Both the position numbers and the translations under genes were made by a program. The notes under the pieces were generated by a model. The model was not told the origin of the DNA. It ran no database searches and was given only the letters and a program-made list of their open reading frames with translations. From Brachionus manjavacas (taxonomy: Eukaryota; Rotifera; Eurotatoria; Ploima; Brachionidae): a DNA stretch of 64,000 nt. Of this stretch, positions 28,501-39,006 are shown piece after piece (positions within the stretch are counted from its first letter, which is position 1; each line of letters begins with the position of its first letter). The DNA lies in assembly GCA_019054805.1 (NCBI GenBank), contig JAHQIY010000037.1, positions 1 through 64,000 on the forward strand, read 5' to 3'.

Positions 28501-31500
28501 ATTTGAGCTATTAATCATTAATGTAGCTAAAAAATTGACCATTCTGCAGTGACTTGAAAACTAAGTGACTGGTAATCACTTGCAAGTTTCCCATCTGCAT
28601 AACTTTTCGAATCTTTGACCTTTTTTGATCTGTAAAAGCCAAAGGCAAGAAAATTTCAAGATCTATCTAGTGGTATCTTCGGTTTTCCATAATTCGAAAA
28701 ATTCATTGCAAAAACCTATCTGAAAAACGTCAAAAAATGGGTTTTTTGCTCTTTTTCGAAGTCGCCTAAAATCTTGTCCTTTTTACTTTTTTGACTCCTG
28801 TAAATTGTATCATGTAGAACTTTTTGCGCTCTTGAATTTGAGCTATTAATCATTATCGTGGCTAAAAAATTGACCATTCTGCAGTGACTTGAAAACTAAG
28901 TGACTGGTAATCACTTGCAAGTTTCCCATCTGCATAACTTTTCGAATCTTTGACCTTTTTTTGATCTGTAAAAGCCAAAGGCAAGAAAATTTCAAGATCT
29001 ATCTAGTGGTATCTTCGGTTTTCCATAATTCGAAAAATTCATTGCAAAAAACCTATCTGAAAAACGTCAAAAAATGGGTTTTTTGCTCTTTTTCGAAGTC
29101 GCCTAAAATCTTGTCCTTTTAACTTTTTTGACTCCTGTAAATTGTATCATGTAGAACTTTTTGCGCTATTGAATTTGAGCTATTAATCATTAATGTAGCT
29201 AAAAAATTGACCATTCTGCAGTGACTTGAAAACTAAGTGACTGGTAATCACTTGCAAGTTTCCCATCTGCATAACTTTTCGAATCTTTGACCTTTTTTTG
29301 ATCTGTAAAAGCCAAAGGCAAGAAAATTTCAAGATCTATCTAGTGGTATCTTCGGTTTTCCATAATTCGAAAAATTCATTGCAAAAAACCTATCTGAAAA
29401 ACGTCAAAAAATGGGTTTTTTGCTCTTTTTCGAAGTCGCCTAAAATCTTGTCCTTTTAACTTTTTTTGACTCCTGTAAATTGTATCATGTAGAACTTTTT
29501 GCGCTCTTGAATTTGAGCTATTAATCATTAATGTAGCTAAAAAATTGACCATTCTGCAGTGACTTGAAAACTAAGTGACTGGTAATCACTTGCAAGTTTC
29601 CCATCTGCATAACTTTTCGAATCTTTGACCTTTTTTTGATCTGTAAAAGCCAAAGGCAAGAAAATTTCAAGATCTATCTAGTGGTATCTTCGGTTTTCCA
29701 TAATTCGAAAAATTCATTGCAAAAAACCTATCTGAAAAACGTCAAAAAATGGGTTTTTTGCTCTTTTTCGAAGTCGCCTAAAATCTTGTCCTTTTTACTT
29801 TTTTGACTCCTGTAAATTGTATCATGTAGAACTTTTTGCGCTCTTGAATTTGAGCTATTAATCATTATCGTAGCTAAAAAATTGACCATTCTGCAGTGAC
29901 TTGAAAACTAAGTGACTGGTAATCACTTGCAAGTTTCCCATGAGCATAACTTTTCGAATCTTTGACCTTTTTTTGATCTGTAAAAGCCAAAGGCAAGAAA
30001 ATTTCAAGATCTATCTAGTGGTATCTTCGGTTTTCCATAATTCGAAAAATTCATTGCAAAAAACCTATCTGAAAAACGTCAAAAAATGGGTTTTTTGCTC
30101 TTTTTCGAAGTCGCCTAAAATCTTGTCCTTTTAACTTTTTTGACTCCTGTAAATTGTATCATGTAGAACTTTTTGCGCTCTTGAATTTGAGCTATTAATC
30201 ATTATCGTGGCTAAAAAATTGACCATTCTGCAGTGACTTGAAAACTAAGTGACTGCTAATCACTTGCAAGTTTCCCATCTGCATAACTTTTCGAATCTTT
30301 GACCTTTTTTTGATCTGTAAAAGCCAAAGGCAAGAAAATTTCAAGATCTATCTAGTGGTATCTTCGGTTTTCCATAATTCGAAAAATTCATTGCAAAAAA
30401 CCTATCTGAAAAACGTCAAAAAATGGGTTTTTGCTCTTTTTCGAAGTCGCCTAAAATCTTGTCCTTTTAACTTTTTTGACTCCTGTAAATTGTATCATGT
30501 AGAACTTTTTGCGCTCTTGAATTTGAGCTATTAATCATTATAGTGGCTAAATAATTGACCATTCTGCAGTGACTTGAAAACTAAGTGACTGCTAATCACT
30601 TGCAAGTTTCCCATCTGCATAACTTTTCGAATCTTTGACCTTTTTTTGATCTCTAAAAGCCAAAGGCAAGAAAATTTCAAGATCTATCTAGTGGTATCTT
30701 CGGTTTTCCATAATTCGAAAAATTCATTGCAAAAAACCTATCTGAAAAACGTCAAAAAATGGGTTTTTTGCTCTTTTTCGAAGTCGCCTAAAATCTTGTC
30801 CTTTTAACTTTTTTGACTCCTGTAAATTGTATCATGTAGAACTTTTTGCGCTCTTGAATTTGAGCTATTAATCATTATCGTAGCTAAAAAATTGACCATT
30901 CTGCAGTGACTTGAAAACTAAGTGACTGGTAATCACTTGCAAGTTTCCCATCTGCATAACTTTTCGAATCTTTGACCTTTTTTTGATCTGTAAAAGCCAA
31001 AGGCAAGAAAATTTCAAGATCTATCTAGTGGTATCTTCGGTTTTCCATAATTCGAAAAATTCATTGCAAAAAACCTATCTGAAAAACGTCAAAAAATGGG
31101 TTTTTTGCTCTTTTTCGAAGTCGCCTAAAATCTTGTCCTTTTAACTTTTTTGACTCCTGTAAATTGTATCATGTAGAACTTTTTGCGCTCTTGAATTTGA
31201 GCTATTAATCATTATCGTAGCTAAAAAATTGACCATTCTGCAGTGACTTGAAAACTAAGTGACTGGTAATCACTTGCAAGTTTCCCATGTGCATAACTTT
31301 TCGAATCTTTGACCTTTTTTTGATCTGTAAAAGCCAAAGGCAAGAAAATTTCAAGATCTATCTAGTGGTATCTTCGGTTTTCCATAATTCGAAAAATTCA
31401 TTGCAAAAAACCTATCTGAAAAACGTCAAAAAATGGGTTTTTTGCTCTTTATCGAAGTCGCCTAAAATCTTGTCCTTTTAACTTTTTTGACTCCTGTAAA

Positions 31501-32998
31501 TTGTATCATGTAGAACTTTTTGCGCTCTTGAATTTGAGCTATTAATCATTATAGTGGCTAAAAAATTGACCATTCTGCAGTGACTTGAAAACTAAGTGAC
31601 TGCTAATCACTTGCAAGTTTCCCATCTGCATAACTTTTCGAATCTTTGACCTTTTTTTGATCTGTAAAAGCCAAAGGCAAGAAAATTTCAAGATCTATCT
31701 AGTGGTATCTTCGGTTTTCCATAATTCGAAAAATTCATTGCAAAAAACCTATCTGAAAAACGTCAAAAAATGGGTTTTTTGCTCTTTTTCGAAGTCGCCT
31801 AAAATCTTGTCCTTTTAACTTTTTTGACTCCTGTAAATTGTATCATGTAGAACTTTTTGCGCTCTTGAATTTGAGCTATTAATCATTATCGTAGCTAAAA
31901 AATTGACCATTCTGCAGTGACTTGAAAACTAAGTGACTGGTAATCACTTGCAAGTTTCCCATCTGCATAACTTTTCGAATCTTTGACCTTTTTTGATCTG
32001 TAAAAGCCAAAGGCAAGAAAATTTCAAGATCTATCTAGTGGTATCTTCGGTTTTCCATAATTCGAAAAATTCATTGCAAAAAACCTATCTGAAAAACGTC
32101 AAAAAATGGGTTTTTTGCTCTTTATCGAAGTCGCCTAAAATCTTGTCCTTTTAACTTTTTTGACTCCTGTAAATTGTATCATGTAGAACTTTTTGCGCTC
32201 TTGAATTTGAGCTATTAATCATTATCGTAGCTAAAAATTGACCATTCTGCAGTGACTTGAAAACTAAGTGACTGGTAATCACTTGCAAGTTTCCCATCTG
32301 CATAACTTTTCGAATCTTTGACCTTTTTTTGATCTGTAAAAGCCAAAGGCAAGAAAATTTCAAGATCTATCTAGTGGTATCTTCGGTTTTCCATAATTCG
32401 AAAAATTCATTGCAAAAAACCTATCTGAAAAACGTCAAAAAATGGGTTTTTTGCTCTTTATCGAAGTCGCCTAAAATCTTGTCCTTTTAACTTTTTGACT
32501 CCTGTAAATTGTATCATGTAGAACTTTTTGCGCTCTTGAATTTGAGCTATTAATCATTATCGTAGCTAAAAAATTGACCATTCTGCAGTGACTTGAAAAC
32601 TAAGTGACTGGTAAAAAAAAAATTATTTTTAATCATTTATGAATTAATTAATGTTTTTTTCAATTTTTTTCCCGGCATCTTAATTTGAATTTCAAATATA
32701 AGTTAATGATTAACATGTGTTGTGTTTGGTTAGTGGCTTAGGGTTTAAGCTAAGATGATCCAATATTATAACAAGAGCTTGGTTGATTATATGTAAAAAA
32801 AAAATGTAAAAAAGTGCTTAATTGAAGAGTTGATACCCCCAAATTTATTTATATAAGAAATTGTACATACGTAAAAAAACATTGAAAAATATTGATAAGA
32901 AGTGTAAGATTAGTCACATGATTAAATAATTGAACACATAATAAAAATACTTAGATTAAGACATAGATCAAGATTAAGACATCACAACATGTATTATT

Positions 32999-33100
32999 GA
33001 TGCCGCATCTAAATTCGATTCTCAGGAATTAACGTGGCGTTTTTCACTGAGTTTTGGGTGTTAAACACCAAAAATCTGCATTATAGATAATAATTTTTTG
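32999..33100 (+). other. Hairpin-rich 100-nt segment with an Sm-site-like motif, possible structured RNA
   Basis: Three inverted repeats follow each other: gatgc-c-gcatc (32999-33009), ctcag ... ctgag (33021-33051), and a 10-bp stem with one bulged G, ttttgggtgtt/aacaccaaaa (33052-33073). An aattttttg motif resembling an Sm-protein site follows at 33092-33100. Size and order resemble small nuclear or spliced-leader RNAs, but it matches no U-snRNA that I recognise and could equally be a transposon end. Function is inference only. Confidence 0.15.
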
Positions 33101-33224
33101 ATTTTTTTTTAATTTGAAGGAGCTTTATGAAAAAATAATTTTTTGAAATTTTTTTTTGGTCAGATTCTTTGAGATCAATTGAACAAACGATTAATTTTAA
33201 TCTTTATATCAAATTATTTTTATT

Positions 33225-33409
33225 ATTTGAGTAGAGTTTATGTGAAGCCAATTCAACTTGGAAACAGTTATTTTGACCAGGAACAAAGAACACAATTACA
33301 ATTGGATCTAAGAATTAGTAAGCTTCATTTAGCCTTATTTAGAACACGAATTTATCAATTTGATTTTAAAGACAATGATCATTTGAAATATCAGCAAATC
33401 AAAGAATAA
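33225..33409 (+). CDS. Candidate terminal exon of an unidentified gene (partial)
   Basis: After a plausible acceptor (ttatttgagtag, AG at about 33229-33230) an open frame of about 60 codons runs to a TAA at 33407-33409. It begins near RVYVKPIQLGNSYFDQEQ and is polar, with mixed codon use (CAA, TTG, CTT, AGA, GCC) unlike the Phe/Lys/Asn/Ile-only frames that arise by chance in this AT-rich DNA. There is no start codon in frame. Any upstream exons would have to lie in the short gap after the satellite, so it may be a severed gene fragment or transposon debris. I do not recognise the family. Confidence 0.22.
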
Positions 33410-34280
33410 TTGTATTACCAGTATAATGGATAGACATTGAAACTAAAACTTAATTGTAAACAAGTGGTCTTTTGTGAAGTTTTTAAAAAAAATTTGGAAG
33501 AATCTTTCCTTAGCAAGTTATTTTTTTTATGTTTTTTTGTATTTTTGGTGGTTCGAACAACCATTTAAAAAGTAAATATTTTAAGTTTCTAAAGATAATT
33601 TGAATCTGAATAAAAATTTTAATTTAAAAACATAAATTCAGATTTAAAATTAGAATGCTGTTCTTATAAATTTTTTTTAATTTCAAAATAAAATGATCTC
33701 ACTTTTTATAAATAAACCATATAATGAATAATGATCATATAATGCATTAAGATAGAAATTACAGTAAAAGAATATTTATGAATATTATAAGTTATATTGG
33801 TTATCTTTTAGCTTGCTTAAAAACAAATGTTTTCAATTAAAACGATAATAAATTATAGTTAAAAAACATATTTGATCCATATCGCTTCATTACACAAAAT
33901 TTTTTTTAAGTATTGGTTTAACTCTATTTTTAATTATAATGCATTTTATTTTAATTAAATTATTAAATAATTGAAATATTTTAAAATACTTAAAATTTAA
34001 TAAAATGAAAAAAACTTAAGTATCGTATCAGATTTTCAAAAAAAATGAAAAATGCTTTTTTTTGCATCTCTTTGCAAATTAGAAGCTAAATGTTCTGTTA
34101 AAAAAATTTAGTCTATTGATTGATATTTTGAATCCTATACTATATAAATTTAGAACCATTTGCCACTATAGACTTAATGAAAACGACTTTTAGAGCTTGG
34201 ATCAAATTAAGATATTTTTTTTTTTTTATCAATAAATAGTTTAAAATATTTTTTAATCTTGATTTTTTTTTATTTAGATT

Positions 34281-34575
34281 TTTGTTCTCAACTCTGCATC
34301 ACGATCCAAATTTCAGATTTAGTTTTAAATTAATCATAATGCAAGAATAATTGATTTTGAAAAGGATAAGAAAAAAATTTTAAAAACAAAATTGATAACT
34401 AATAATTTATCAGATTAGATAGTGGCATTTAATTTTTTTTAAATTCTATTAAATTTAATTTATGTATTGTTTTAGTCCTCCGAGCTACAAAACATTGATC
34501 CCATCTTAAAGAGACTCAAATTCATCGATCATGTTTTTAAATCCGAAATTTGGGTCGAAACGCAGTTGATAAAGA
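34281..34575. repeat. Imperfect inverted repeat, possible decayed MITE
   Basis: The segment at 34281-34320 (containing gatccaaatttcagattt) is matched in inverse orientation at 34539-34575 (containing aaatccgaaatttgggtc), with roughly 28 of 36 positions agreeing. About 220 bp of AT-rich DNA lie between the arms. No target duplication is evident. It fits a decayed non-autonomous DNA transposon just upstream of the first peroxidase gene. Confidence 0.3.
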
Positions 34576-34896
34576 AAAAAAGAAAAGAAAATAAAAGTTA
34601 AAAAATGTTTCAAATTTTTTATTTATTTTTATTTATGTATTTTTCAGCTTTCAAAAAAAATTAAAAATATCTGCATTTTTTAAAAATTGATCGGTAAGCC
34701 TAAATTTTAAATTTTACATAATTATTTTTAAATCTAAAATTAAAACCTTATCAAATAGCTTGGCTAAAAATTACGGCATTTTGTCAATTTCATATTCACC
34801 TCACATTTACAACCATATCAATTGTTTACTTGTTGCCTCAAATTAAAAACAGCTATAAACTGGTTTAATAAAAAACACACTCAACATACCACTGCT

Positions 34897-34903
34897 TATA
34901 AAT
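34897..34903 (+). promoter_or_regulatory. Putative TATA box of peroxidase gene 1
   Basis: TATAAAT lies 56-62 bp before the proposed start codon at 34959. Similarly placed TATA-like motifs precede the third peroxidase (46518-46525) and the TLR gene (59450-59455), which would give short leaders of roughly 25-40 nt. Confidence 0.4.
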
Positions 34904-34958
34904 GTTAAAAAAATTTTCTCAAAAACAAAAATAAACTTTTAAGAATAAAACGGTTCAG

Positions 34959-37094
34959 ATGACCAAAACTGTAATTTACCATTTATTAAACTAAAAACTA
35001 GGACTTAACTTTTTTTCACTTAACTAGACTTTGGTATTAATAAGCCTTTTCCTCTTATACAGCTTGGTACATGCCAATCAAGTGGATAAAAAAGGATCTA
35101 GTTATGTAAGTTTTGATGAAGCTCGTTTGCTCAACTCAAAAGAGCCTGATGAAGCAACTGAAAAAGATTTCAATGACGTATTTGACCAACTGTCAGCTTA
35201 CCCAAAGTCCAACCAAACTTTTGACATTCTAAACTCTGACGATGATGTAAACAACTTTCATGTTATGTGGCTGGACGCCTCCAAAAATTCTTTTGACATG
35301 AATCAACAGGCAAAAATAATGATGACAGCTTATAAAGAATTGAAAAGTAAAGACAAAGACTTGCAATTACTTCACTTCAAATCTCCACGATGCCCTCAGG
35401 TCAAGGTTGCTCAATGCAACGAAAAGTATCCCTATCGATCCATTGACGGCTCATGCAATAACTTGAAGACACCATGGTGGGGCAAAACAGAGACCCCGTA
35501 CAAACGACTCCTAGAGCCTGAGTACGATGACGGAGTCGATAGGCCAAGAAGTAGATCTGTCAAAGGTTGTCAGCTGCCAAATCCACGATGGGTGGTAATG
35601 AACGTCAATAGGTATCCCAAGTATACGTCAAACATTGCCAGCTTTTTCCTTTACTTTGCTCAGTTTACAGCCCATGATTTAGCATACACTTCTTCTAATT
35701 ACAAAAAGTGTTCTTGTGACACTAAAGATCCAGAGTGCAACTCAATTCCTATTCCCAAAGATGATCACGTGAACAGAGACCAAAAATGCATAAGCTCGAC
35801 TCGTTCAAGCGCCTCAGTCAGAGACTTTAAGTGTTCACTTGGACCCCGCGAGCAAAACAACTTACTGACCCATTGGATAGATCTGAGCAATGTGTATGGA
35901 GATAGTGAAGAAAAAGCAAAAGATTTTAGGGATAAAAATGGACTGCTAAAGACCTCAAGAGGCTATGGTTCACGCGATCTCCCACCAAGAAAACCTGGTT
36001 CAAGCTGCCCGGGCGGCCCACGAAGTCGAGCATGCTTTGCAACTGGTGATGCCCGCACAGAGCACAATTCCATTTCTGTTTCAATTCATTCCATCTGGAT
36101 CAGAGAGCATAACAGAATAGCCAGAGTTCTAAGAAAGATAAATCCCAAGTGGTGCGATGAAACTGTTTACCAAGAAGCACGCCGAATCGTCATCGCTGAA
36201 TACCAGAACATTATTTATGATCAATTTTTGCCAATTTTTGTTGGCAAAAAATTAGCGGATGATCTAGAGCTATTGCCTCTTAAAAATGGCTATTTCAATG
36301 ACTACGATTGTGGCCTCTATCCGCAAATTTCCAATGTTTTTGTGACTGCAGCCTTCAGAGCATGTCACTGCAGAGTGTCTCCTTATTACTACAAGGCCAA
36401 TGAAAAATTAAAAGTCTATTCTCGAGCTTCATTGATGCAAATGAACATGAACACCTCAATTCCGTATGTTGAAGACGTTGACGACAGTGTGTTCGGTTCT
36501 CTTGTTCATAATTGTCCAGCTGCTAAGCCAAAAGTGACCAAGGTTTTAAATGATTACCTATTCGAAGGTATTGTTTCGGATCCATACACCAAAAGATGGT
36601 CATTGCCCGCATTGAGCATAAACAGAGGCAGAGACCACGGATTGCCGGGCTACAATAAATACAGACAATTTTGCGGATTAAAAAAAGCACAAAAATTCCA
36701 AGACTTTGAGGAAATTCCGCCAGAGACTATTGCTGATTTGGCCAGAATCTACAAGCATCCTGATGATGTGGACGTGTTCATCGGCCTAGTGAGTGAGAAA
36801 CCGAATAAGAGGTCATTTTTAGGACCAACTGCTGCATGCATCATAGCAAAACAATACAGAGACTTAAAGTTCGGAGACAGATTCTACTATGAAAATGGAC
36901 AAGATGATAAGACCAAGTTTAGTCCGAAACAATTGAATTCCATCCGAAAAGTTTCCATTGCTAGAATTTTGTGCGACAACACCGATTTGAAATTTATCCA
37001 AAGAAATCCATTCCTAGTGCCATGTCCAAAAACAAATCCGATTGTAAGCTGCAGAGAATTTGCTCGCTTAGATTTGGATGCATGGGACTATTGA
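34959..37094 (+). CDS. Secreted animal haem peroxidase 1, catalytic residues present
   Basis: Two exons, 34959-34970 and 35028-37094, joined across a 57-bp phase-0 GT-AG intron (34971-35027), give 692 residues ending in TGA. The micro-exon supplies the only start codon: a stop lies in frame just before exon 2, inside the intron. The spliced N-terminus is a good signal peptide (MTKTTLVLISLFLLYSLVHA), so the product is secreted. The peroxidase domain starts near residue 140 with DGSCNNL..PWWG. The distal His is H220 (AHD), the distal Arg R347 (GDAR), the proximal His H451 (FRACH), followed by NRGRDHGLPGYN (536-547). The family uses H2O2 to oxidise halides, phenols or protein tyrosines. Compared with myeloperoxidase, both haem-linking carboxylates differ: Asp before the distal His is Ala, and the Glu after the Arg is His. 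AATAAA follows at 37178. The closest relatives are probably chorion peroxidase or peroxinectin types; the substrate is unknown. Confidence 0.93.
34971..35027 (+). other. Intron 1 of peroxidase gene 1 (57 bp)
   Basis: It begins gtaatttacc and ends with a pyrimidine-rich tract and ttaactag. It falls in phase 0 after the fourth codon. The equivalent intron is found after codon 3 in peroxidase 3 and after codon 6 in peroxidase 2. Confidence 0.8.
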
Positions 37095-37177
37095 AAAATT
37101 TCAAAAAGGTTCAGTTTTTCTAATGTCAAATCAAACTTACTAATAAGAAAAAATATGAATCAATTTTTAAATTAAAT

Positions 37178-37183
37178 AATAAA
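37178..37183 (+). terminator. Polyadenylation signal of peroxidase gene 1
   Basis: AATAAA lies 84 bp after the stop codon in otherwise AT-rich DNA. Confidence 0.5.
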
Positions 37184-37308
37184 CATATTTTAAATTATTC
37201 CAATTTTTTTTTTTTAAATTGGGCACTAATGGAAAAAATTTTGTTCTAATCAATTTTTCAATAATATTTTTTTTTTGGAAAAAAAACTATTAAATAGTAA
37301 AAGCATCT

Positions 37309-37557
37309 TTATATGCGTCTCCAACTCTTGTTGACTCTTGCATAGTTTTTAATCTCGGCTTTTAATAGCTTGTCTTTATGATCTTGTAGGATATATTCGG
37401 TAATTTGATCGAGGAAGGATTTTGGTCTTCTTCCTTGTCTATTTGATTCCCTGGCTTTTGATTCATAAGATGATAAAATTATTGCTAATTCATCTTCTGG
37501 CATTCTAAGGCAGTGCCCAATAAAGCTGTTTTTTTCTTTTTTGATGGCTGATTGCAT
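37309..37557 (-). pseudogene. C-terminal remnant of a non-LTR retrotransposon reverse transcriptase
   Basis: An 82-codon frame reads FIGHCLRMPEDE, then RQGRRPKSFLDQI, and ends in NYARVNKSWRRI and TAA. The order GH.LRMP, GRRP and a terminal W+.I is the usual tail of endonuclease/reverse transcriptase polyproteins of the RTE/L1-like kind. The catalytic part (with the YADD motif) is absent and a stop lies immediately upstream on the same strand, so this is a 5'-truncated dead copy, as is common for these elements. The product would not be functional. The assignment rests on remembered motif order and should be tested by a protein search. Confidence 0.6.
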
Positions 37558-37559
37558 TT

Positions 37560-38260
37560 TTATTGACTAGTTTGTAAAACTATCTGTTTGTCAAAAGAGT
37601 TTCCGATTATGAAACATAGGGGTAAAGGGTGATTAGTCCAACTTTTTCGGCATGCTTACAGTAAGTCTTAAGCTGTTTTTTAGATCCGTGGAATCGAGAT
37701 CAGAGACTTAACGCTCTTGATTGTGGACTGAATTCCTTAGTGCTCTATATGTGTGTTTATTCGACACCTTGTGTGTCATGTAATCATAATTTCCTTCTAA
37801 AGATCTTGTTATATAGTATATTACTATAATGAGGAAAAAAGAAAGTACATCATTAAAGTCCAAGTCATTAAAAAAAAGTTCAAATCAAAGACTTTAAATT
37901 TTTTTTTTAAATTCCGGTCAAATTACTTTTTTGCCGTTCCAGATACTTATTGTGGCGGCCTAGTTTAAGTCCAAATATCCCAACTCTGAGTAAAAGGAAT
38001 AAAGCTTAGATATGTTAAAGGAGTGACATCTTTTGAAGATTAAGTTTGTAAACTGATTTTCATCATTAAGGTCAAGAACCTAAAAACGAATTGTGACAGT
38101 TTGGTAACCTAAGAATTCATATTTGTAATTATTTTTGATAAAAACTTTAGTTAAAAATCAATTTTGGATTAAGGGACATTTAAATAAACATAATAATTCA
38201 AATTTTTTACAATCGACTAATCTTTTTTGTGTTAAACATGATAAAGTTAGAAAAATATAA
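37560..38260. other. Intergenic DNA with decayed coding-like stretch
   Basis: The segment 37580-37800 has a more balanced base composition than its surroundings. On the minus strand one frame runs for about 70 codons with only four stops, starting at an ATG near 37795 (MTHKVSNKHTYRALRNS). This may be older debris of the neighbouring retroelement. The remainder up to the tRNA is AT-rich with nothing recognisable. Confidence 0.35.
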
Positions 38261-38264
38261 ATAA

Positions 38265-38336
38265 GCTTCGATAGTGTAGTGGTTATCACGTCTGCTTCAC
38301 ACGCAGAAGGTCGCGAGTTCGAACCTCGCTCGAAGC
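38265..38336 (+). tRNA. tRNA-Val (anticodon CAC)
   Basis: All arms fold. The acceptor stem is gcttcga/tcgaagc. The D arm contains the A-box tagtgtagtgg. The anticodon arm is tctgc-ttcacac-gcaga, giving anticodon CAC. The T arm is gcgag-ttcgaac-ctcgc and contains the B-box. There is no intron. Base 38337 (T) would be the discriminator and starts a run of five T (38337-38341), which serves as the RNA polymerase III terminator. CCA is not encoded, as expected for a nuclear gene. Confidence 0.97.
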
Positions 38337-38341
38337 TTTTT
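38337..38341 (+). terminator. RNA polymerase III terminator of tRNA-Val
   Basis: Five consecutive T directly after the acceptor stem. Confidence 0.75.
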
Positions 38342-38706
38342 GAACTTAAAAATACAAATTAATTAATTTAATCGTCTTTTTTAATTTAAATTAAATATTT
38401 TACGCTAAACACTTGCATTGCCAACAAAATCAGCACCAGAACATATAACACTCAAAAGTTTAGGGTTCTTTTCGATCGTTTTTTGTTACTTCTGTCATTT
38501 GTTTTGGTTAAATTAATTTAATAATTTTTGACTGAGTCAAAAAAAAGTATAATTAAATAATTTTTGTTATAAAATATTTTTATTTTAATAATAAAAAATT
38601 GAATATTAAATGTTAATGCTGAAGTAAGGTTTTTTGGAGCCATTAAAAATATTGTCTTTTTTTCCATAAAATAAACTTAAGAAATAGCTATAATAATGGA
38701 TTTAAT

Positions 38707-38820
38707 TCAAAACTCTGCTTTTTCCATCATGCCTTGAAGAAAAGCTGTTCCAGAACGCTTAAACTTCTCATAAATGCAGTTGATACTCAATTTCTTTTCG
38801 CACTGAGGCTGGTTCATCTC
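38707..38820 (-). CDS. Candidate terminal exon of an unidentified small gene (partial)
   Basis: Downstream of an acceptor-like sequence (polypyrimidine tract then gcacatttag, AG at 38822-38821) an open frame begins GAG ATG and runs 37 codons to TGA at 38707-38709. The peptide starts MNQPQCEKKLSINC, continues IYEKFKRSGTAFLQGMM and ends EKAEF; it has balanced codon use unlike chance frames here. Immediately upstream another open stretch contains SPTQGPHLNCLIDLFP and could be joined through a gtacat donor, with no start codon found. It may be the end of a small gene or of a mobile element. I do not recognise it. Confidence 0.3.
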   Translation of the reverse strand, partial: EMNQPQCEKKLSINCIYEKFKRSGTAFLQGMMEKAEF

Positions 38821-39006
38821 CTAAATGTGCAAAAAAAAAGCTTCGAATTAAGTTATGTACTGGAAACAAATCAATTAAACAATTTAAATGTGGCCCTTGT
38901 GTAGGAGAGATATTTCAGTGAAATTTTTTCCAATAAGGAATAAAAATTAAAAAAAAATAAAAAATAATTTCTTTTATTCATAGGAAATTTTTTTTTTAAC
39001 CGTCTT

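Larger units (their letters stand above)
1..32614. repeat. Satellite DNA array, about 97 tandem copies of a 336-337 bp monomer
   Basis: The stretch repeats head to tail with a period of 336-337 bp from the first base to 32614, where the repeat stops in mid-monomer after gactggtaa and is followed by an A-run. At the left edge the array is cut by the window, so its true size is unknown. Copies are nearly identical. Differences are single substitutions, changes in T-run length (for example 6, 7 or 8 T after gacc) and rare small indels. Each monomer normally has one BglII (agatct) and one PstI (ctgcag) site, and a 6-bp inverted repeat with a 7-nt loop (aagtga ... tcactt). No gene, tRNA or mobile-element protein interrupts the array. 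Its size and homogeneity are typical of centromeric or heterochromatic satellite, but nothing in the sequence proves that location. Confidence 0.98.
32615..34896. other. AT-rich intergenic DNA between the satellite and the first peroxidase
   Basis: No complete gene is visible. The stretch begins with an A-run directly at the satellite edge. Inside it are a hairpin-rich segment (32999-33100), a coding-like piece (33225-33409) and an imperfect inverted repeat (34281-34320 against 34539-34575). The rest is A/T-rich low-complexity sequence. Confidence 0.7.

Noticed and set aside
684..31481. Many 64-codon open frames on + in the satellite
   Set aside because: They are the same stretch in successive monomers, broken in many copies by indels or loss of ATG. 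Repetition alone explains them.
10654..32363. Minus-strand frames of 67-70 codons in some monomers
   Set aside because: Open only in copies with particular T-run lengths; no sign of coding constraint.
1..32614. CRISPR array
   Set aside because: The repeat unit is 337 bp with no unique spacers, and the organism is an animal.
1..32614. Hammerhead ribozyme or CENP-B box in the satellite
   Set aside because: I looked for CTGANGA with GAAA and for the CENP-B box pattern on both strands of the monomer and found neither.
32735..32760. cttagggttt as telomere repeat
   Set aside because: A single occurrence, not tandem.
33545..33560. ggtggttcgaacaacc as a tRNA T arm
   Set aside because: No acceptor, D or anticodon arms can be formed around it and the B-box lacks its CC end.
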